Shown here piece after piece: positions 16,500 through 26,636 of a stretch of 64,000 bases of DNA. Within the stretch, counting starts at the first letter, position 1. Each line of letters begins with the position of its first letter. The DNA is from Acuticoccus mangrovi (GTDB lineage: Bacteria; Pseudomonadota; Alphaproteobacteria; Rhizobiales; Amorphaceae). The notes below the pieces were generated by a model, which saw only the letters and a list, made by a program, of their open reading frames with translations, searched no databases and had not been told where the DNA came from. The position numbers and the translations under genes were made by a program. The stretch covers positions 62,001-126,000 of the forward strand of contig NZ_JAEKJA010000021.1 in NCBI RefSeq assembly GCF_016411865.1. Reading direction: 5' to 3'.

Positions 16500-18167
16500 T
16501 CAGTCCTCCGGCACCACGAACTCGATGACGGCGCCGGCGTCGAAGCGGCCGTCGAGAGCGCCGTAGGCGGCGCGGAAGCGCTCGCGCAGGCGCGAGGCGA
16601 TGTAGGCCTCGGAGATCATCCGCGGCAGGTTGCGCCGCATCGCCGCGGCGGCGGCGGCCATCGCGAGCTGCTCGGCGAAGGTGCGCGCGAGGCTCGCATC
16701 CTGCGCGGCCCGCTCGCCGAGACGGGCGATGTCCTCCACGATGTCCTCGTTCTGGCCGCCGAGGTCGGCGCCGATCTCGTCGAGCGCGTCGCGCAGCACC
16801 GCGGGGTCGCGCTCCACCATGGCGGCGACCTCGAGGGCGGCCTCGTTGGTGGTGCCGTCCCACTGGGCGAGGGCGGCGAGGTCGGTGGCGATCCGCGCGG
16901 CCGGATGGGTGGAGATGGCGGCATGGGCGCCGATCGCCTCCACCGCCTCGATGGCGAAGGAGGGCGCGATGGTGAGGGCGTAGACGCGCGCGGCCGGCGT
17001 GACGAGACGGGCGAGCGCGTGGTCGCCGTCGCGCTCGAAGGCCTGGTCGAAGGCGATGGCGAGGCGCATGGCGAGGGCGGTCTGGGCGGCGCTTTCGAGG
17101 GCGAGGTCGGCGAGGACGCGGGCGTGGAGCGGCTGGGCGATCAGCGCCCGGTCGAGGCTCTGGGCGTAGCGGGCGTGATGGGCGACGCGGCTGACGGCGG
17201 CCCGCATGGCGCCGGCGGCGATCACCACGGCGTCGAGCTGGGTGAGGGTGCGCACGTCGCGCAGCACCTGGAGGCCGCGGCCCGGCTCGCCCACGAGGCG
17301 GGCGGCGGCCCCGTCGAACGCGACGCCGGCGATCGCCTGGGCGGCGAAGCCTCCCACCGACTTCAGCCCGGCGATGCGGATCGCCTCGGCATTCTCCGGC
17401 GCGAAGCGAGGCACCATGGCGGCCGTCGGCCCCTCCGGCGTGGTGCACAGGACGAGGGCCATGTCGCTCGCCGGCGCACAGACGAACCACTTCTCGCCGG
17501 TCACGTGGATGCGGTCGCCGCCGGTGATCTCGCCGCGCATGGCGACGGCGGCGCGGTCCACCCCGGCGCCGCGCTCGGCGAGGGCGAGGGTCACCGTCGC
17601 CCCCTCCTTGTCGTCGAGCGGCACGGGGCGGCGGTCGTAACGGCGCGAGGCGATGAGGGGGAAGAGCTCGGCCTCGAGGTCGGGCATGTGGGCGAGGGCG
17701 GCGACGGCGGCATGGGTCGCCGAGATCGGCAACAGGTGGCCGCGCTCGCACTGCGCCGTGAGGAAGAGGGTCGCGGCGCGCAGGCGATGCTGGCGGCGGT
17801 CCTCGCCCTCCTCCCAGGCGGAGGAGAGGAGGCCCGCGCTCACGCTGCGGTTCATCAGCGCGTGATAGGCGGGGTGGATCTCGAGCTGGTCGATGCGGCG
17901 GCCCTCGAAGTCGTCCGGGCGCAGGGCGGGTCCGTGCGCGGTCGCGAGGCGGGCGACCTCCTGCGCCTCCGACGAGCCCCAATAGGTGCCGAGCGTCGTC
18001 AGCTCGTCCTCGGTGGTCTCGTCGAGGGTGGAATCGAGCGAGGCGGTGAGCACCGGGTCGGAGGCAAAGGCGTTGAGGCCGGCATAGTCGGGCTGGCGGG
18101 CGGGCGCGCGAGGGCTGGCGGCGGTGGCGCGGCGGGCGCCGGCGCGGCGGCTCAGCGTCTCGTCCAT
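16500..18167 (-). CDS. AidB-like acyl-CoA dehydrogenase
   Basis: A 555-aa flavoprotein of the AidB branch of acyl-CoA dehydrogenases. AidB features are the N-terminal LNAFASDPVLTASLD, RRIDQLEIHPAYHALM, LFPLIASRRYDRRPVPLDDK, HVTGEKWFVCAPASDM (FAD contact), VGGFAAQAIAGVAFDGA and the C-terminal AQWDGTTNEAALEVA. E. coli AidB is an alkylation-response protein that binds DNA and has weak dehydrogenase activity. The start chosen is MDETLSRRAG; a TTG 36 bases upstream is possible. It is divergent from plsY across about 157 bp. Confidence 0.87.
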   Translation of the reverse strand: MDETLSRRAGARRATAASPRAPARQPDYAGLNAFASDPVLTASLDSTLDETTEDELTTLGTYWGSSEAQEVARLATAHGPALRPDDFEGRRIDQLEIHPAYHALMNRSVSAGLLSSAWEEGEDRRQHRLRAATLFLTAQCERGHLLPISATHAAVAALAHMPDLEAELFPLIASRRYDRRPVPLDDKEGATVTLALAERGAGVDRAAVAMRGEITGGDRIHVTGEKWFVCAPASDMALVLCTTPEGPTAAMVPRFAPENAEAIRIAGLKSVGGFAAQAIAGVAFDGAAARLVGEPGRGLQVLRDVRTLTQLDAVVIAAGAMRAAVSRVAHHARYAQSLDRALIAQPLHARVLADLALESAAQTALAMRLAIAFDQAFERDGDHALARLVTPAARVYALTIAPSFAIEAVEAIGAHAAISTHPAARIATDLAALAQWDGTTNEAALEVAAMVERDPAVLRDALDEIGADLGGQNEDIVEDIARLGERAAQDASLARTFAEQLAMAAAAAAMRRNLPRMISEAYIASRLRERFRAAYGALDGRFDAGAVIEFVVPED

Positions 18168-18324
18168 CGTCTTGTGCAACCCGACATCCTTTGCCCCATC
18201 CAACCCATAATATTGGGGAATATGAAAGTTTACCTGCCTGCCATCGGGACAGCAACGGCTGTCTTGCGGCGCTGCGGTGATTGAGCCACTGATCGGGGCG
18301 GGGAAGCAACACGTTGGGACGAAA

Positions 18325-18939
18325 ATGCCCGATCCAATAAGCTGGGCTGCGGTCTGGCCCTACTTCGCGGCCATGTTCTTGGTCGCCTATCTTCTCGGAT
18401 CGATCCCGTTCGGTGTCCTTCTGACCCGTTTCGCGGGGCTCGGGGACGTGCGCAACATCGGCTCCGGCAACATCGGGGCGACCAATGTCTTGCGCACCGG
18501 TCGCAAAGATCTCGCGGCGGCGACGCTCCTGTGCGACGCGTTGAAGGGGGCGGCGGCGGTGATCATCGGCGCCCGATGGGGCGGGCCGGACTTCGTGGTG
18601 ACGGCGGCGCTCGGCGCCTTTCTCGGTCACCTCTTTCCGGTGTGGCTGGGCTTCAAGGGCGGCAAGGGCGTCGCGACCTACGTGGGCTGTCTGATGGCGG
18701 CGGCGTGGCCGGCGGGGCTCGCGTTCGCCGCGATCTGGCTCGGCGTCGCCTTCACGCTGCGCTATTCTTCGCTCGCCGCGCTGCTCGCCTCGCTCGCGAC
18801 GCCCTTCGTGCTCGCGGCGCTCGACCGCTACCAGCTCGCCGAGGCGTTCGCGCTGCTGACGCTCCTCCTGTGGCTCAAGCATCATGCCAACATCCGCCGG
18901 CTGATCCGCGGCGAGGAAAGCCGGATCGGCAAGAAATGA
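18325..18939 (+). CDS. plsY: Glycerol-3-phosphate acyltransferase PlsY
   Basis: A 204-aa integral membrane enzyme transferring an acyl group from acyl-phosphate to glycerol-3-phosphate, the first step of phospholipid synthesis. All PlsY motifs are visible: [33 protein letters not shown] and the glycine-rich [12 protein letters not shown]. About five transmembrane segments are seen. It starts [18 protein letters not shown]; an in-frame ATG 48 bases upstream would add a polar stretch. The stop overlaps dprA (ATGA). Confidence 0.95.
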   Translation: MPDPISWAAVWPYFAAMFLVAYLLGSIPFGVLLTRFAGLGDVRNIGSGNIGATNVLRTGRKDLAAATLLCDALKGAAAVIIGARWGGPDFVVTAALGAFLGHLFPVWLGFKGGKGVATYVGCLMAAAWPAGLAFAAIWLGVAFTLRYSSLAALLASLATPFVLAALDRYQLAEAFALLTLLLWLKHHANIRRLIRGEESRIGKK

Positions 18940-20075
18940 GGCCGCCGCGCGCCGACGAGGAGGACGACTGGATCCGCTTGGCGCGATCGGAGAATGTCGG
19001 CGCGGCCACCTTTCACGACCTCGTCGCCCGCTGCGGCAGTGCGGCGGCGGCGCTCGAGATGATGCCGGAGCTCGCCACCCGGGGCGGGGCGCGGCGGCCG
19101 CTGCGCATCGCATCGCGCGATGTGGCGGCGCACGAGCGGGCGGCGGCGAAGCGCCTCGGGGCGCGTCACGTGTTCCTCGGAAGCGCCCTCTATCCGCCGC
19201 GGCTCGCGCGGATCCATGCGCCGCCGCCGGTCATCATGGTGCGCGGCGATCCGGCGTTGTTGAGCCGACGGGCGATCGCGGTGGTGGGCTCGCGCCGGGC
19301 CTCGGCGGCGGGGCGGACGATGGCGTGGACCCTGGCCGAGGCGTTCGCGGCGGCGGAGCGGGTGGTGGTGTCCGGCCTCGCCCTCGGGATCGATGGGGAG
19401 GCGCATCGCGCGGCGCTCGCCGGCGGCACGGTGGCGGTGATTGCGGGCGGCATCGACCGGCCGACACCGGAGGAGCATCTCGAGCTCGCCGAGGAGATTG
19501 CCGAGCGGGGGGCGTTGGTGTCGGAGATGCCGATGGGCTGGGCGCCGTTCGCGCGCGACTTTCCGCGCCGCAACCGGCTGATCGCGGGGCTGTCGGAAGG
19601 CGTCGTGGTGGTGGAGGCGGCGGCGCGCTCCGGTGCCCTCCACACCGCCCGCTATGCTCTGGACCAGAACCGCGAGGTTTTCGCCGTGCCTGGCTCGCCG
19701 CTCGATCCGCGGGCCGCCGGGGCGCTCGCCCTCCTGCGCGACGGGGCGACGATGGTGATCGAGCCGCGCGACGTGCTCGACGCTCTCGGCAGCGAGGCGA
19801 CCACTCTTCCGCTCGGTTTCGACGAGCCGCCGGCCCCGTTCGAGGCCGGTCCGCTCGGGGCCGGCGGCTTCGCGGCTGGCGTGGCGGGGGCCGCCGAGCG
19901 GGTCGCCGATGCCCTCTCCCTGACGCCGGTGAGCCACGATGCGCTGGTGCGGGCGACGGGGCTCGCGGCGGGCGCCGTCGCCGCGGCGGTGGTGGAGCTG
20001 GAGTTGGCGGGCCGCGCCGAGCGGGAGGGCGACGGCCGTGTGCGCCTGAGCCTCGCAGACCGCGGGTCGCGGTAG
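18936..20075 (+). CDS. dprA: DNA-processing protein DprA
   Basis: A 379-aa protein that loads RecA on incoming single-stranded DNA during transformation. The Rossmann-like core is seen in [67 protein letters not shown] and [20 protein letters not shown]. An N-terminal helical region ([17 protein letters not shown]) and a C-terminal winged helix ([18 protein letters not shown]) complete the family layout. It overlaps plsY by 4 nt. Confidence 0.95.
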   Translation: MRPPRADEEDDWIRLARSENVGAATFHDLVARCGSAAAALEMMPELATRGGARRPLRIASRDVAAHERAAAKRLGARHVFLGSALYPPRLARIHAPPPVIMVRGDPALLSRRAIAVVGSRRASAAGRTMAWTLAEAFAAAERVVVSGLALGIDGEAHRAALAGGTVAVIAGGIDRPTPEEHLELAEEIAERGALVSEMPMGWAPFARDFPRRNRLIAGLSEGVVVVEAAARSGALHTARYALDQNREVFAVPGSPLDPRAAGALALLRDGATMVIEPRDVLDALGSEATTLPLGFDEPPAPFEAGPLGAGGFAAGVAGAAERVADALSLTPVSHDALVRATGLAAGAVAAAVVELELAGRAEREGDGRVRLSLADRGSR

Positions 20076-20197
20076 CCGCACCGCGGCGGGCGGCGTTGCG
20101 GAGCGGCTGCAGGCGGCCTTTTCCATGGTCGCCTGCGTGGCGGTCCGCAACGCCCGCGCGAGCTTTCGCTGCGGCGAGAGCGCCCCGGGCCGACAAA

Positions 20198-21661
20198 TCA
20201 GAGGGTGAACGGCTCGTCGCCGATCGTCTCCAAGCTGCGTCCGGCGGTCTCGATCCGGAAAATATAGGTGATGAGGGCGCCGAGGAGGGAGGTCACGACG
20301 AGACCCCCGAGTAGGACCTCGGTGCCGATGTCGGTGAGGAGAATGGGGAAGAGAAAGGCCGTCGCCACCGCGCCGATCTTGGCGAACGAGGCGGCAAAGC
20401 CCGCTCCCTTGGCCCGGATCTCGGTGGGGAAGACCTCGCCGGCGATCAGGTAGGTCTGCGCGTTCGGGCCCATGTTGGTCATGAAGTTGAAGAGCATGAA
20501 GCCGACGAAGATCAGCGCCGTTTGGGTCGCGCCGTCGGTGGTGGCGGAGAGCACGGCGATCGCGAGGCCCAAGGCGCAGCCGACGAAGCCCACCACCTGC
20601 AGTCGGATCCGGCCGACCCGATCGGCGAAGAGGATCGCTGCGAGGATGCCGACGAGCAGGAGCACGTCGATCAAGGCGGCTCCCTTGGCGGCGATCATGT
20701 CCTTCTGCACCAGGACGGCGATCGACGTGGCGTGCTCTTGCGCCGAGCCGATGGTGCTCGCGAGGATCACCGGGGTGAAGATGCCGATCCCGTAGGTTCC
20801 GAGGTCCTGTAGGAACCAGGGGACCGAGGCGAGCATGGTCGCGCGGATGTTGCGGCGACTGAAGAGCGCGCCATAGCCCGTTTCGGCGGATCCGTCGGCA
20901 CCCTGCGGCTCGGCGAGATCGATGGCGCGCGGGTATGTGGGCTCGCGCTTCAGCAGCCGCAGGGTCGAGGCACGCGCGGCCTCCAGGCGTCCGTTCACCA
21001 TGAGAAAATGCGGGCTTTCGGTGATCGTCAGCCGCGCCGCGACGACGGCGAGGGCGGGGATCACCGCAACCGCATACATCCAGCGCCAGGCGCCGATGTC
21101 CTGCACGTTGGCGAGGATCAGATAGCCGACGGCGGTGCCGAACAGCGCTCCGACCGCCTGGAAGGCGAACGCGCCGAGCACCAGACGGCCCCGCAGATGG
21201 GTGGATGTGGTCTCCGAAATGATGAGATGGGCCGTCGGGTAGTCGCAGCCGAGGGCGATGCCGATGCCGAACAGGCAGGCGAGCAGCCACCAGATGTCGG
21301 GGCTGAAGCAGACGAGCACGAGGAAGACGGTGAAGATCACCATCTCGAACACGAAGAGGCGTTTGCGCCCGTGCCGGTCGGCGAGGCCGCCGAGGAGGCT
21401 GGCGCCCACCAGGATGCCGGCGAGTGAGGCGGCTGTCACGAGGCCGTGCTGAAGCTTCGAGATCGCGAATTCCTGCGCGATGAGGGGCAAGGCGATGCCG
21501 CCCATGAAGACGACCATCCCCTCGAAGAATTTTCCCGCCGAGGCGAGCGCCCAGATGCGGATCTGCATCGGCGTGATGGGCGTCCCCGGTGAGGGTGTCC
21601 CGTCCGCCCAAGCGGGGCGTTCGTCGAGGTAGCTTTGTACGGTGCGAGGAGTGCTGGCCAT
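20198..21661 (-). CDS. MFS transporter (sugar-porter/metabolite:H+ symporter type)
   Basis: A 487-aa protein with 12 predicted membrane helices. Conserved MFS loops are GGLADRHGRKRLFVFEM after helix 2 and FADRVGRIRLQVVG in the second half. GCDYPTAHLIISETTSTHLRGR resembles proton-coupled metabolite symporters, as does LIAGEVFPTEIRAKGAG. A 35-residue cytosolic N-terminus precedes helix 1. AAAGGACG lies upstream of the chosen ATG. The substrate is unknown and no catabolic gene is adjacent. Confidence 0.88.
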   Translation of the reverse strand: MASTPRTVQSYLDERPAWADGTPSPGTPITPMQIRIWALASAGKFFEGMVVFMGGIALPLIAQEFAISKLQHGLVTAASLAGILVGASLLGGLADRHGRKRLFVFEMVIFTVFLVLVCFSPDIWWLLACLFGIGIALGCDYPTAHLIISETTSTHLRGRLVLGAFAFQAVGALFGTAVGYLILANVQDIGAWRWMYAVAVIPALAVVAARLTITESPHFLMVNGRLEAARASTLRLLKREPTYPRAIDLAEPQGADGSAETGYGALFSRRNIRATMLASVPWFLQDLGTYGIGIFTPVILASTIGSAQEHATSIAVLVQKDMIAAKGAALIDVLLLVGILAAILFADRVGRIRLQVVGFVGCALGLAIAVLSATTDGATQTALIFVGFMLFNFMTNMGPNAQTYLIAGEVFPTEIRAKGAGFAASFAKIGAVATAFLFPILLTDIGTEVLLGGLVVTSLLGALITYIFRIETAGRSLETIGDEPFTL

Positions 21662-22460
21662 CCGGCGTCGTCCTTTGGCTGCCGTACCGTTGAGCAGCCG
21701 GCCGTCGCGAGCAGAAGGGACTGCAAATCCCCCCTGCAGGAACGGTCGGTCGGCACGGCGGTGAGGGCTTGCCGGACGGGTTGATCTGCGGGCCGGCGCC
21801 ACGAGGGGCGCTTAACCGATGACTATCAAACTCCTGTGACAGCGGGCGGATTGCGTCCGCCTGGGGGGCTTGCGATGGCTCGCATGCGTTCGACCCGCAG
21901 TGCCGGTCGCGGCGCCGCGCCGGTATCGGCCGACATCGCACCGCCCTGCAGTCTGGTGGCGCGGCGAAACGCTTCGGTCGCTTGCGGGAGAGGCGTATAC
22001 GGCAATGCTTGCATATGCGGCGACGGTCGGCGCATGCCGGCGCTGCGCCCATCCTCTTTGTGGTTTGGCGAGCCTCGGAGGGGGGAGGCTCTGCCGTCGG
22101 AGCGAGATCGCGGCCTCGCGTGTCCGAGATGCTGCGGAAGGCGCGGCCGATCGTGTTCGGACGGCGGGAGGTTTGCGCGGCCGCTCGTCGCATCGGCGCC
22201 GGAGACGCCTCCTCGCGACGCTCCGATGCCCATCTCCCATCGAGAGCCGTCGCCGGTGCATTCTGCGGTTTACCGGCACGGCCGGCGCATCGGCGACATC
22301 GGTGGCGATCAGCGGATCGTTGGCGATCACGCAAACATGACGATTGTGATCCGAGTGCAGCGCAATATGTAGCCGACGTGCGGCCGACCGCCATGAGCGC
22401 GCGGTGAAGGCGGTTCCAAATGCGGGCGATGAGGCTGCCCGTCGATGCAAAGGGCCAACG
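21662..22460. other. About 800 bp without a recognisable gene
   Basis: This stretch separates the minus-strand MFS gene from the plus-strand ABC gene. Open frames exist on both strands, but none has a convincing SD, codon pattern or motif. It is rich in CGGC/GCCG words and lower in GC than its surroundings toward 22.3 kb. It must hold the divergent promoters; no clear -35/-10 pair or operator stands out. Confidence 0.5.
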
Positions 22461-23147
22461 ATGGGAGCTTCCCCGCTGATCGAGATGCGCGACGTTCATC
22501 TGACCCTCGGTCGTGGACCGACCGCCGTTCCCATCCTGCGCGGCGTGGACCTCAGCGTCGATGGCGGTCGATCGGTCGGGGTGATCGGCCCTTCCGGGTC
22601 GGGGAAGTCGACCCTTCTGATGGTGCTCGGAGGGCTGGAACGGCCCGACGCCGGGAGCGTGCGGATTTCCGGCGAGGAACTGACGGCAATGGACGAGGAT
22701 GCACTGACGGTCTTCCGAGGACGATCGATCGGCATCGTCTTCCAGTCCTTTCATCTTATCCCGACGATGACGGCACTTGAGAATGTCGCGGTCCCGCTGG
22801 AGCTTGCCGGGGTCGAGGACGCCATCGCCCGTGCTCGCGCGGAGCTTGCGGCGGTCGGGCTCGGGGAGCGGACCGGCCATTATCCGACCGAGCTTTCGGG
22901 CGGCGAACAGCAGCGTGTCGCCATTGCCCGGGCGCTGGCGCCGCGTCCGGCCGTGCTCCTCGCCGACGAGCCGACCGGCAACCTCGACGATGCGACGGGA
23001 CGCGACATCATCGAACTGATGTTTGCGGTGCAGGAGCAGCGGCGGCAGACCCTGCTTTTGGTCACCCACGACCGCTCCCTCGCCGCCCGGTGCGACGAGT
23101 GCGTGCGCATGCGGCAGGGGCGTATCGATACGGAAGTCGCGGCTTGA
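22461..23147 (+). CDS. ABC transporter ATP-binding protein (LolD/YbbA type)
   Basis: A 228-aa ATPase. Walker A is GPSGSGKST near residue 46, the Q-loop is [20 protein letters not shown], the signature is [15 protein letters not shown], Walker B is [12 protein letters not shown], and the switch histidine is in [10 protein letters not shown]. It starts [19 protein letters not shown] behind AAAGGG. It pairs with the FtsX-like permease that follows by 23 bp, making a MacB/LolCDE-type exporter probably acting on envelope lipids, lipoproteins or an exported molecule; the substrate is not evident. Confidence 0.92.
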   Translation: MGASPLIEMRDVHLTLGRGPTAVPILRGVDLSVDGGRSVGVIGPSGSGKSTLLMVLGGLERPDAGSVRISGEELTAMDEDALTVFRGRSIGIVFQSFHLIPTMTALENVAVPLELAGVEDAIARARAELAAVGLGERTGHYPTELSGGEQQRVAIARALAPRPAVLLADEPTGNLDDATGRDIIELMFAVQEQRRQTLLLVTHDRSLAARCDECVRMRQGRIDTEVAA

Positions 23148-23170
23148 CGCGCTCGGTGGGGCCGGCCGGC

Positions 23171-25705
23171 ATGCGACTTCCCCTCGTTGTTCGCTTCGCG
23201 CTTCGGGAGATGCGTGGAGGGCTGCGCGGCTTCTATGTCTTCATCGCCTGCATCGCACTCGGGACGGGCACCATCGCCGCGGTCAACTCGCTGGCGAGCG
23301 GTCTCGGCGACAGCATCCGCGCCGAGGGGCAGGCGCTGCTTGGGGGCGACATCGCGTTCTCGCTGATCCACCGTCGGGCGAGCGAGGATGAGCTGTCCTT
23401 CCTCGAGAAGGCTGGCCGGCTCACGACGGTCGCGACCCTGCGGGCGATGGCGCGCCCGCCGGATGGGCGGCAGACGCTCGTCGAGGTGAAGGGCGTCGAC
23501 GACGCCTATCCGCTCTATGGCGATCTCGAGCTCCGATCGGGGCGTCCTCTCGCGGCCGATTTTGCTGACGCCGGCGAGGTGATACCCGTCGTCGTCGATG
23601 CGAGTCTCCTGACGACGGCCGGCCTTTCGATCGGCGACGAGTTCGGCCTCGGGCGGCTGACCGTGCGCGTCGCCGACGTGATCACCCGAGAGCCGGACAA
23701 ACTCTCGGGAGGGATTGCGTTCGGGCCCCGCGTCCTCATGCCGATCGAGGCGCTCGATGCGTCTGGGCTCGTCGCCACGGGCAGCCTGGTCCGTTGGGGA
23801 TATCGGATTGCCGGCACCGACAGGCCGATGTCCGAGGCCGAGATCGAGGCGACGATTGCAGCGGCGCGCGAGGCGTTTCCGACGGCGGGGTGGCGGATCG
23901 AGACGCGGAACGAGGCCGCGCCGCAACTGCGTCGCTCCATCGACAGTTTCGCGCAGTTCCTCACCCTCGTCGGTCTGACGTCGCTCGCCGTCGGCGGTGT
24001 CGGTGTCGCCAATGCCGTCCGTGCCTATCTGGCGCGTAAGCGCACTTCCATCGCGACGTTCCGCTCGCTCGGCGCTTCGCGCGGCTTCGTCGTCCGGCTC
24101 TATCTGGTGCAGATCATGATGCTGGCGTCGATCGGGGTCGTCGCGGGCTTGCTCCTCGGAGCTGTCGGACCGCCGATCGCGGCGTTCGCTCTGCGTGACT
24201 TCCTGCCGGTGTCGGCGCTTTTTTCCATTTTCCCCGCCGATCTCCTGCTTGCTGCCGTCTACGGTCTGCTGACGGCGGTCACCTTCGCCTTGTGGCCGCT
24301 CGGACGGGCCTACGCGATCCGTCCGAGCGCGCTTTTCCGCGACGATCCCGCCCCCGTCGCCGGCGGTGGGCGGATCTTTCTGGCGCTGACGAGTGTCTCG
24401 GCAGCACTGTTGTGCGGGCTTGCGATCGCGGCGGCCTATGATCCCTTGCTGGCACTCTTCTATGTGCTCGGCGCGGGGGCCGTCTTCGTCGTCCTCAGGG
24501 TGATTGCCGGAGCGATCATGGCTGCTGCCCGGCAGCTGCCGCGGTCGCGTTCGGTGGTCGTGCGCCTTGCGGTGGCAAACATTCACCGCCGTGGCGCCCT
24601 GACGCCGACGGTCACTCTGTCGCTCGGCTTGAGCCTCACCCTTCTCGTGACCCTGGCGCTCGTCGACGGTAATCTGCGCCATACGCTCACCTCGAGCCTT
24701 CCTGCCGAGGCGCCGAGCTTCTTTTTCATCGATATTCAGAATGAAGAGCTGGATGGCTTTCTTCAGCTTCTGAACGACGTCGCCCAAGGGGGCGACGTGC
24801 GCTCGCAGCCGATGCTGCGGGGGCGGATCGTCGCGATCAACGGCGTTGCGGCGGAGGATTGGCCGGAAACGGAGGCGTCTTGGGTGCTGCGGGGCGACCG
24901 CGGCATCACCTACGCGGCCGAGCTTCCCGCCGACAGCCGACTTGTTGCGGGGCGGTGGTGGCCGCCCGAAGGCGCGGAGGGCAACGAGGTGTCGTTCGCC
25001 GCGGGACTTGCCGAAGAGCTTGGGGTCGGGGTGGGTGACCGGTTGCGCGTGAACGTGCTGGGGCGGGAGGTGGAGGCCACCATCACGAACCTGCGGACCG
25101 TCGATTGGGAGACGCTGTCGATCAACTTCGTGATGGTGTTTTCGCCGAATGTGTTCGCGGGCGCACCTCATGCCCATCTTGCCACGCTCACGTTTCCGGA
25201 GGGTGGGGAAGATGCGCTCGAACTCGCGGTGCTGAAGCGTGTCAGCGAGGCCTATCCGACGGTCACGAGCATTCGCGTGAAAGAGGCGCTGGAGGCGGTG
25301 AACGGGGTCATTTCCGATCTTGCCCTCGCGGTCCGGGCTGCGGCGGGCGTCACGTTGCTGTCGGCGATGTTGGTGCTCGCGGGAACGCTCGCAGCAAGCC
25401 ATCGCAGTCGGATCTACGACGCCGTCATCTTGAAGACGCTCGGGGCGCGGCGCCGGGTGCTGCTCGAGGCTTATTCTTTGGAATATGCACTGCTCGGCCT
25501 CGCTTCGGCGGTGTTCGGGGTGCTGGCGGGGACGGCGGGGGCCGTCGCAATCACCGTGGGCTTGATGGACTTGTCCTTTGTGTTTCTTCCTGTTTCGGCG
25601 ATCGGCGCCGTGGTGGTGGCCGTCGTGGTGACGGTGGGACTTGGGCTGGTGGGAACGTGGCGCGCCTTGAATGAAGCGCCGGCCGCAGTCCTTCGCGATC
25701 TGTAG
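23171..25705 (+). CDS. FtsX-family ABC permease (YbbP type)
   Basis: An 844-aa permease with the duplicated FtsX arrangement. One N-terminal helix ([21 protein letters not shown]) is followed by a periplasmic domain, then a block of three helices from about residue 255 ([40 protein letters not shown]). Further central helices, a second periplasmic domain and a C-terminal block follow ([41 protein letters not shown]). The length and layout fit YbbP. It forms a two-gene operon with the ATPase. A TTG at 23144 could extend it by nine residues. Confidence 0.9.
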   Translation: MRLPLVVRFALREMRGGLRGFYVFIACIALGTGTIAAVNSLASGLGDSIRAEGQALLGGDIAFSLIHRRASEDELSFLEKAGRLTTVATLRAMARPPDGRQTLVEVKGVDDAYPLYGDLELRSGRPLAADFADAGEVIPVVVDASLLTTAGLSIGDEFGLGRLTVRVADVITREPDKLSGGIAFGPRVLMPIEALDASGLVATGSLVRWGYRIAGTDRPMSEAEIEATIAAAREAFPTAGWRIETRNEAAPQLRRSIDSFAQFLTLVGLTSLAVGGVGVANAVRAYLARKRTSIATFRSLGASRGFVVRLYLVQIMMLASIGVVAGLLLGAVGPPIAAFALRDFLPVSALFSIFPADLLLAAVYGLLTAVTFALWPLGRAYAIRPSALFRDDPAPVAGGGRIFLALTSVSAALLCGLAIAAAYDPLLALFYVLGAGAVFVVLRVIAGAIMAAARQLPRSRSVVVRLAVANIHRRGALTPTVTLSLGLSLTLLVTLALVDGNLRHTLTSSLPAEAPSFFFIDIQNEELDGFLQLLNDVAQGGDVRSQPMLRGRIVAINGVAAEDWPETEASWVLRGDRGITYAAELPADSRLVAGRWWPPEGAEGNEVSFAAGLAEELGVGVGDRLRVNVLGREVEATITNLRTVDWETLSINFVMVFSPNVFAGAPHAHLATLTFPEGGEDALELAVLKRVSEAYPTVTSIRVKEALEAVNGVISDLALAVRAAAGVTLLSAMLVLAGTLAASHRSRIYDAVILKTLGARRRVLLEAYSLEYALLGLASAVFGVLAGTAGAVAITVGLMDLSFVFLPVSAIGAVVVAVVVTVGLGLVGTWRALNEAPAAVLRDL

Positions 25706-25807
25706 GCCCGACCGGCAGCGGTCGGCGGGCGATCTGGTCATACGGCCTCCAGCACATCCGTTGAGGGCATCGCGTCACAGATACATCTATAAATTGATAT
25801 TTTCGCG

Positions 25808-25853
25808 TTGACAAGAGTCTTGTATCCTGTATGTTCCGATTATGGACGGAACA
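25808..25853 (+). promoter_or_regulatory. Promoter of imuA with inverted repeat over the start codon
   Basis: TTGACA (25808-25813) and TATGTT (25830-25835), 16 bp apart, make a good sigma-70 promoter. A perfect inverted repeat TGTTCCG-N8-CGGAACA (25832-25853) overlaps the -10 element and contains the imuA ATG at 25842. No SD precedes that ATG, so a leaderless transcript is likely. imuA cassettes are normally LexA-controlled. This repeat is not the usual alphaproteobacterial direct repeat GTTC-N7-GTTC, so the repressor identity is uncertain. Confidence 0.55.
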
Positions 25854-26636
25854 TTAACCAATCCCCCTATTGTGTCGCCTTCTGCAGAGGCTTTGCGTTC
25901 TCTTATCGATCGCGCATGCGACGTGCATTTCGTTCCCAACCAACGATCAAAACAGGAATTATTTTTTAGCTCATCGACATTGCGTCAATTTTTCTCTCAT
26001 CAGATTCGAGCATCTCTTCATATTTTTCACATGAATAATATCCTGATTTCAGGAATTTTAAGTGGATTTATCTTGAATCTAGTGCACTCAAGAAATTTAA
26101 AATATAAATTATGTACTTATGTAACTCATGAATATCTAGAGGGCGAAAGTGGACGGTTGGATGGGGCTGGGCTGGAAGGGTTAGGGTTCGAGCCTTCAGA
26201 GTGGCTGGTTGTGTTTGCTAAAAATTCCTCTTATGTTCTTTTTGCGATCGAAGAAGCTCTTCATTCAGGAGTCGTCGATGCCGTGGTGGCCGAGCTGCCC
26301 GTCACTACGGCCGTGGAATTCAAGACGACCCAGCGGTTGGCGTTGAAGAGCACTCGGGCGGGCGTTCCGGTTTTTCTCATCCTGTCGGGGCCATCTCTGC
26401 CGCTTCCGACGGCGGCCCGGACACGTTGGGAGGTCTCCGCGGTCCCCTCGCGATGCGGTGATCAGGATCGGTGGCTCGGGGATCCGGCATGGAGGGTTCG
26501 CCTGCTCAAGAATCGGGATGGCCCGTGTGGTGAGGCCATCGTCCGGTTCTCGCCGCGAGAGCAGCGTATTTACGAGGTGCCGACGCAAGAGAGGAGCGGC
26601 CGTCTCTCGGCGAATTTCCCAAGGCTGGCACCATGA
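25842..26636 (+). CDS. imuA: SOS mutagenesis protein ImuA (divergent, AT-rich 5' half)
   Basis: A 264-aa RecA-like accessory protein of translesion synthesis. The C-terminal two thirds align by eye with ImuA: YLEGESGRLDGAGLEGLGFE, FAIEEALHSGVVDAVVAELP, KTTQRLALKSTRAGVPVFLI and the end PAWRVRLLKNRDGPCGEA. The first ~100 codons (25842-26150) are strikingly AT-rich (many TTT, ATT, AAA codons) against a 70% GC genome, and the usual GLPxGALHE segment is hard to see. The stop overlaps imuB (ATGA). The gene may be a mosaic. The start has no SD; an alternative is MNNILISG near 26033. Confidence 0.75.
   Translation: MDGTLTNPPIVSPSAEALRSLIDRACDVHFVPNQRSKQELFFSSSTLRQFFSHQIRASLHIFHMNNILISGILSGFILNLVHSRNLKYKLCTYVTHEYLEGESGRLDGAGLEGLGFEPSEWLVVFAKNSSYVLFAIEEALHSGVVDAVVAELPVTTAVEFKTTQRLALKSTRAGVPVFLILSGPSLPLPTAARTRWEVSAVPSRCGDQDRWLGDPAWRVRLLKNRDGPCGEAIVRFSPREQRIYEVPTQERSGRLSANFPRLAP

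Noticed and set aside
18882-23069. Open frame of over 1300 codons on the minus strand spanning dprA, the MFS gene and the ABC ATPase
   Set aside because: It crosses several well-supported genes on both strands, shows only Arg/Pro/His-rich composition and is an effect of high GC.
25800-25870. Canonical alphaproteobacterial LexA box (GTTC-N7-GTTC) before imuA
   Set aside because: The bases present form an inverted repeat GTTC-N14-GAAC instead; the direct-repeat spacing is not met.
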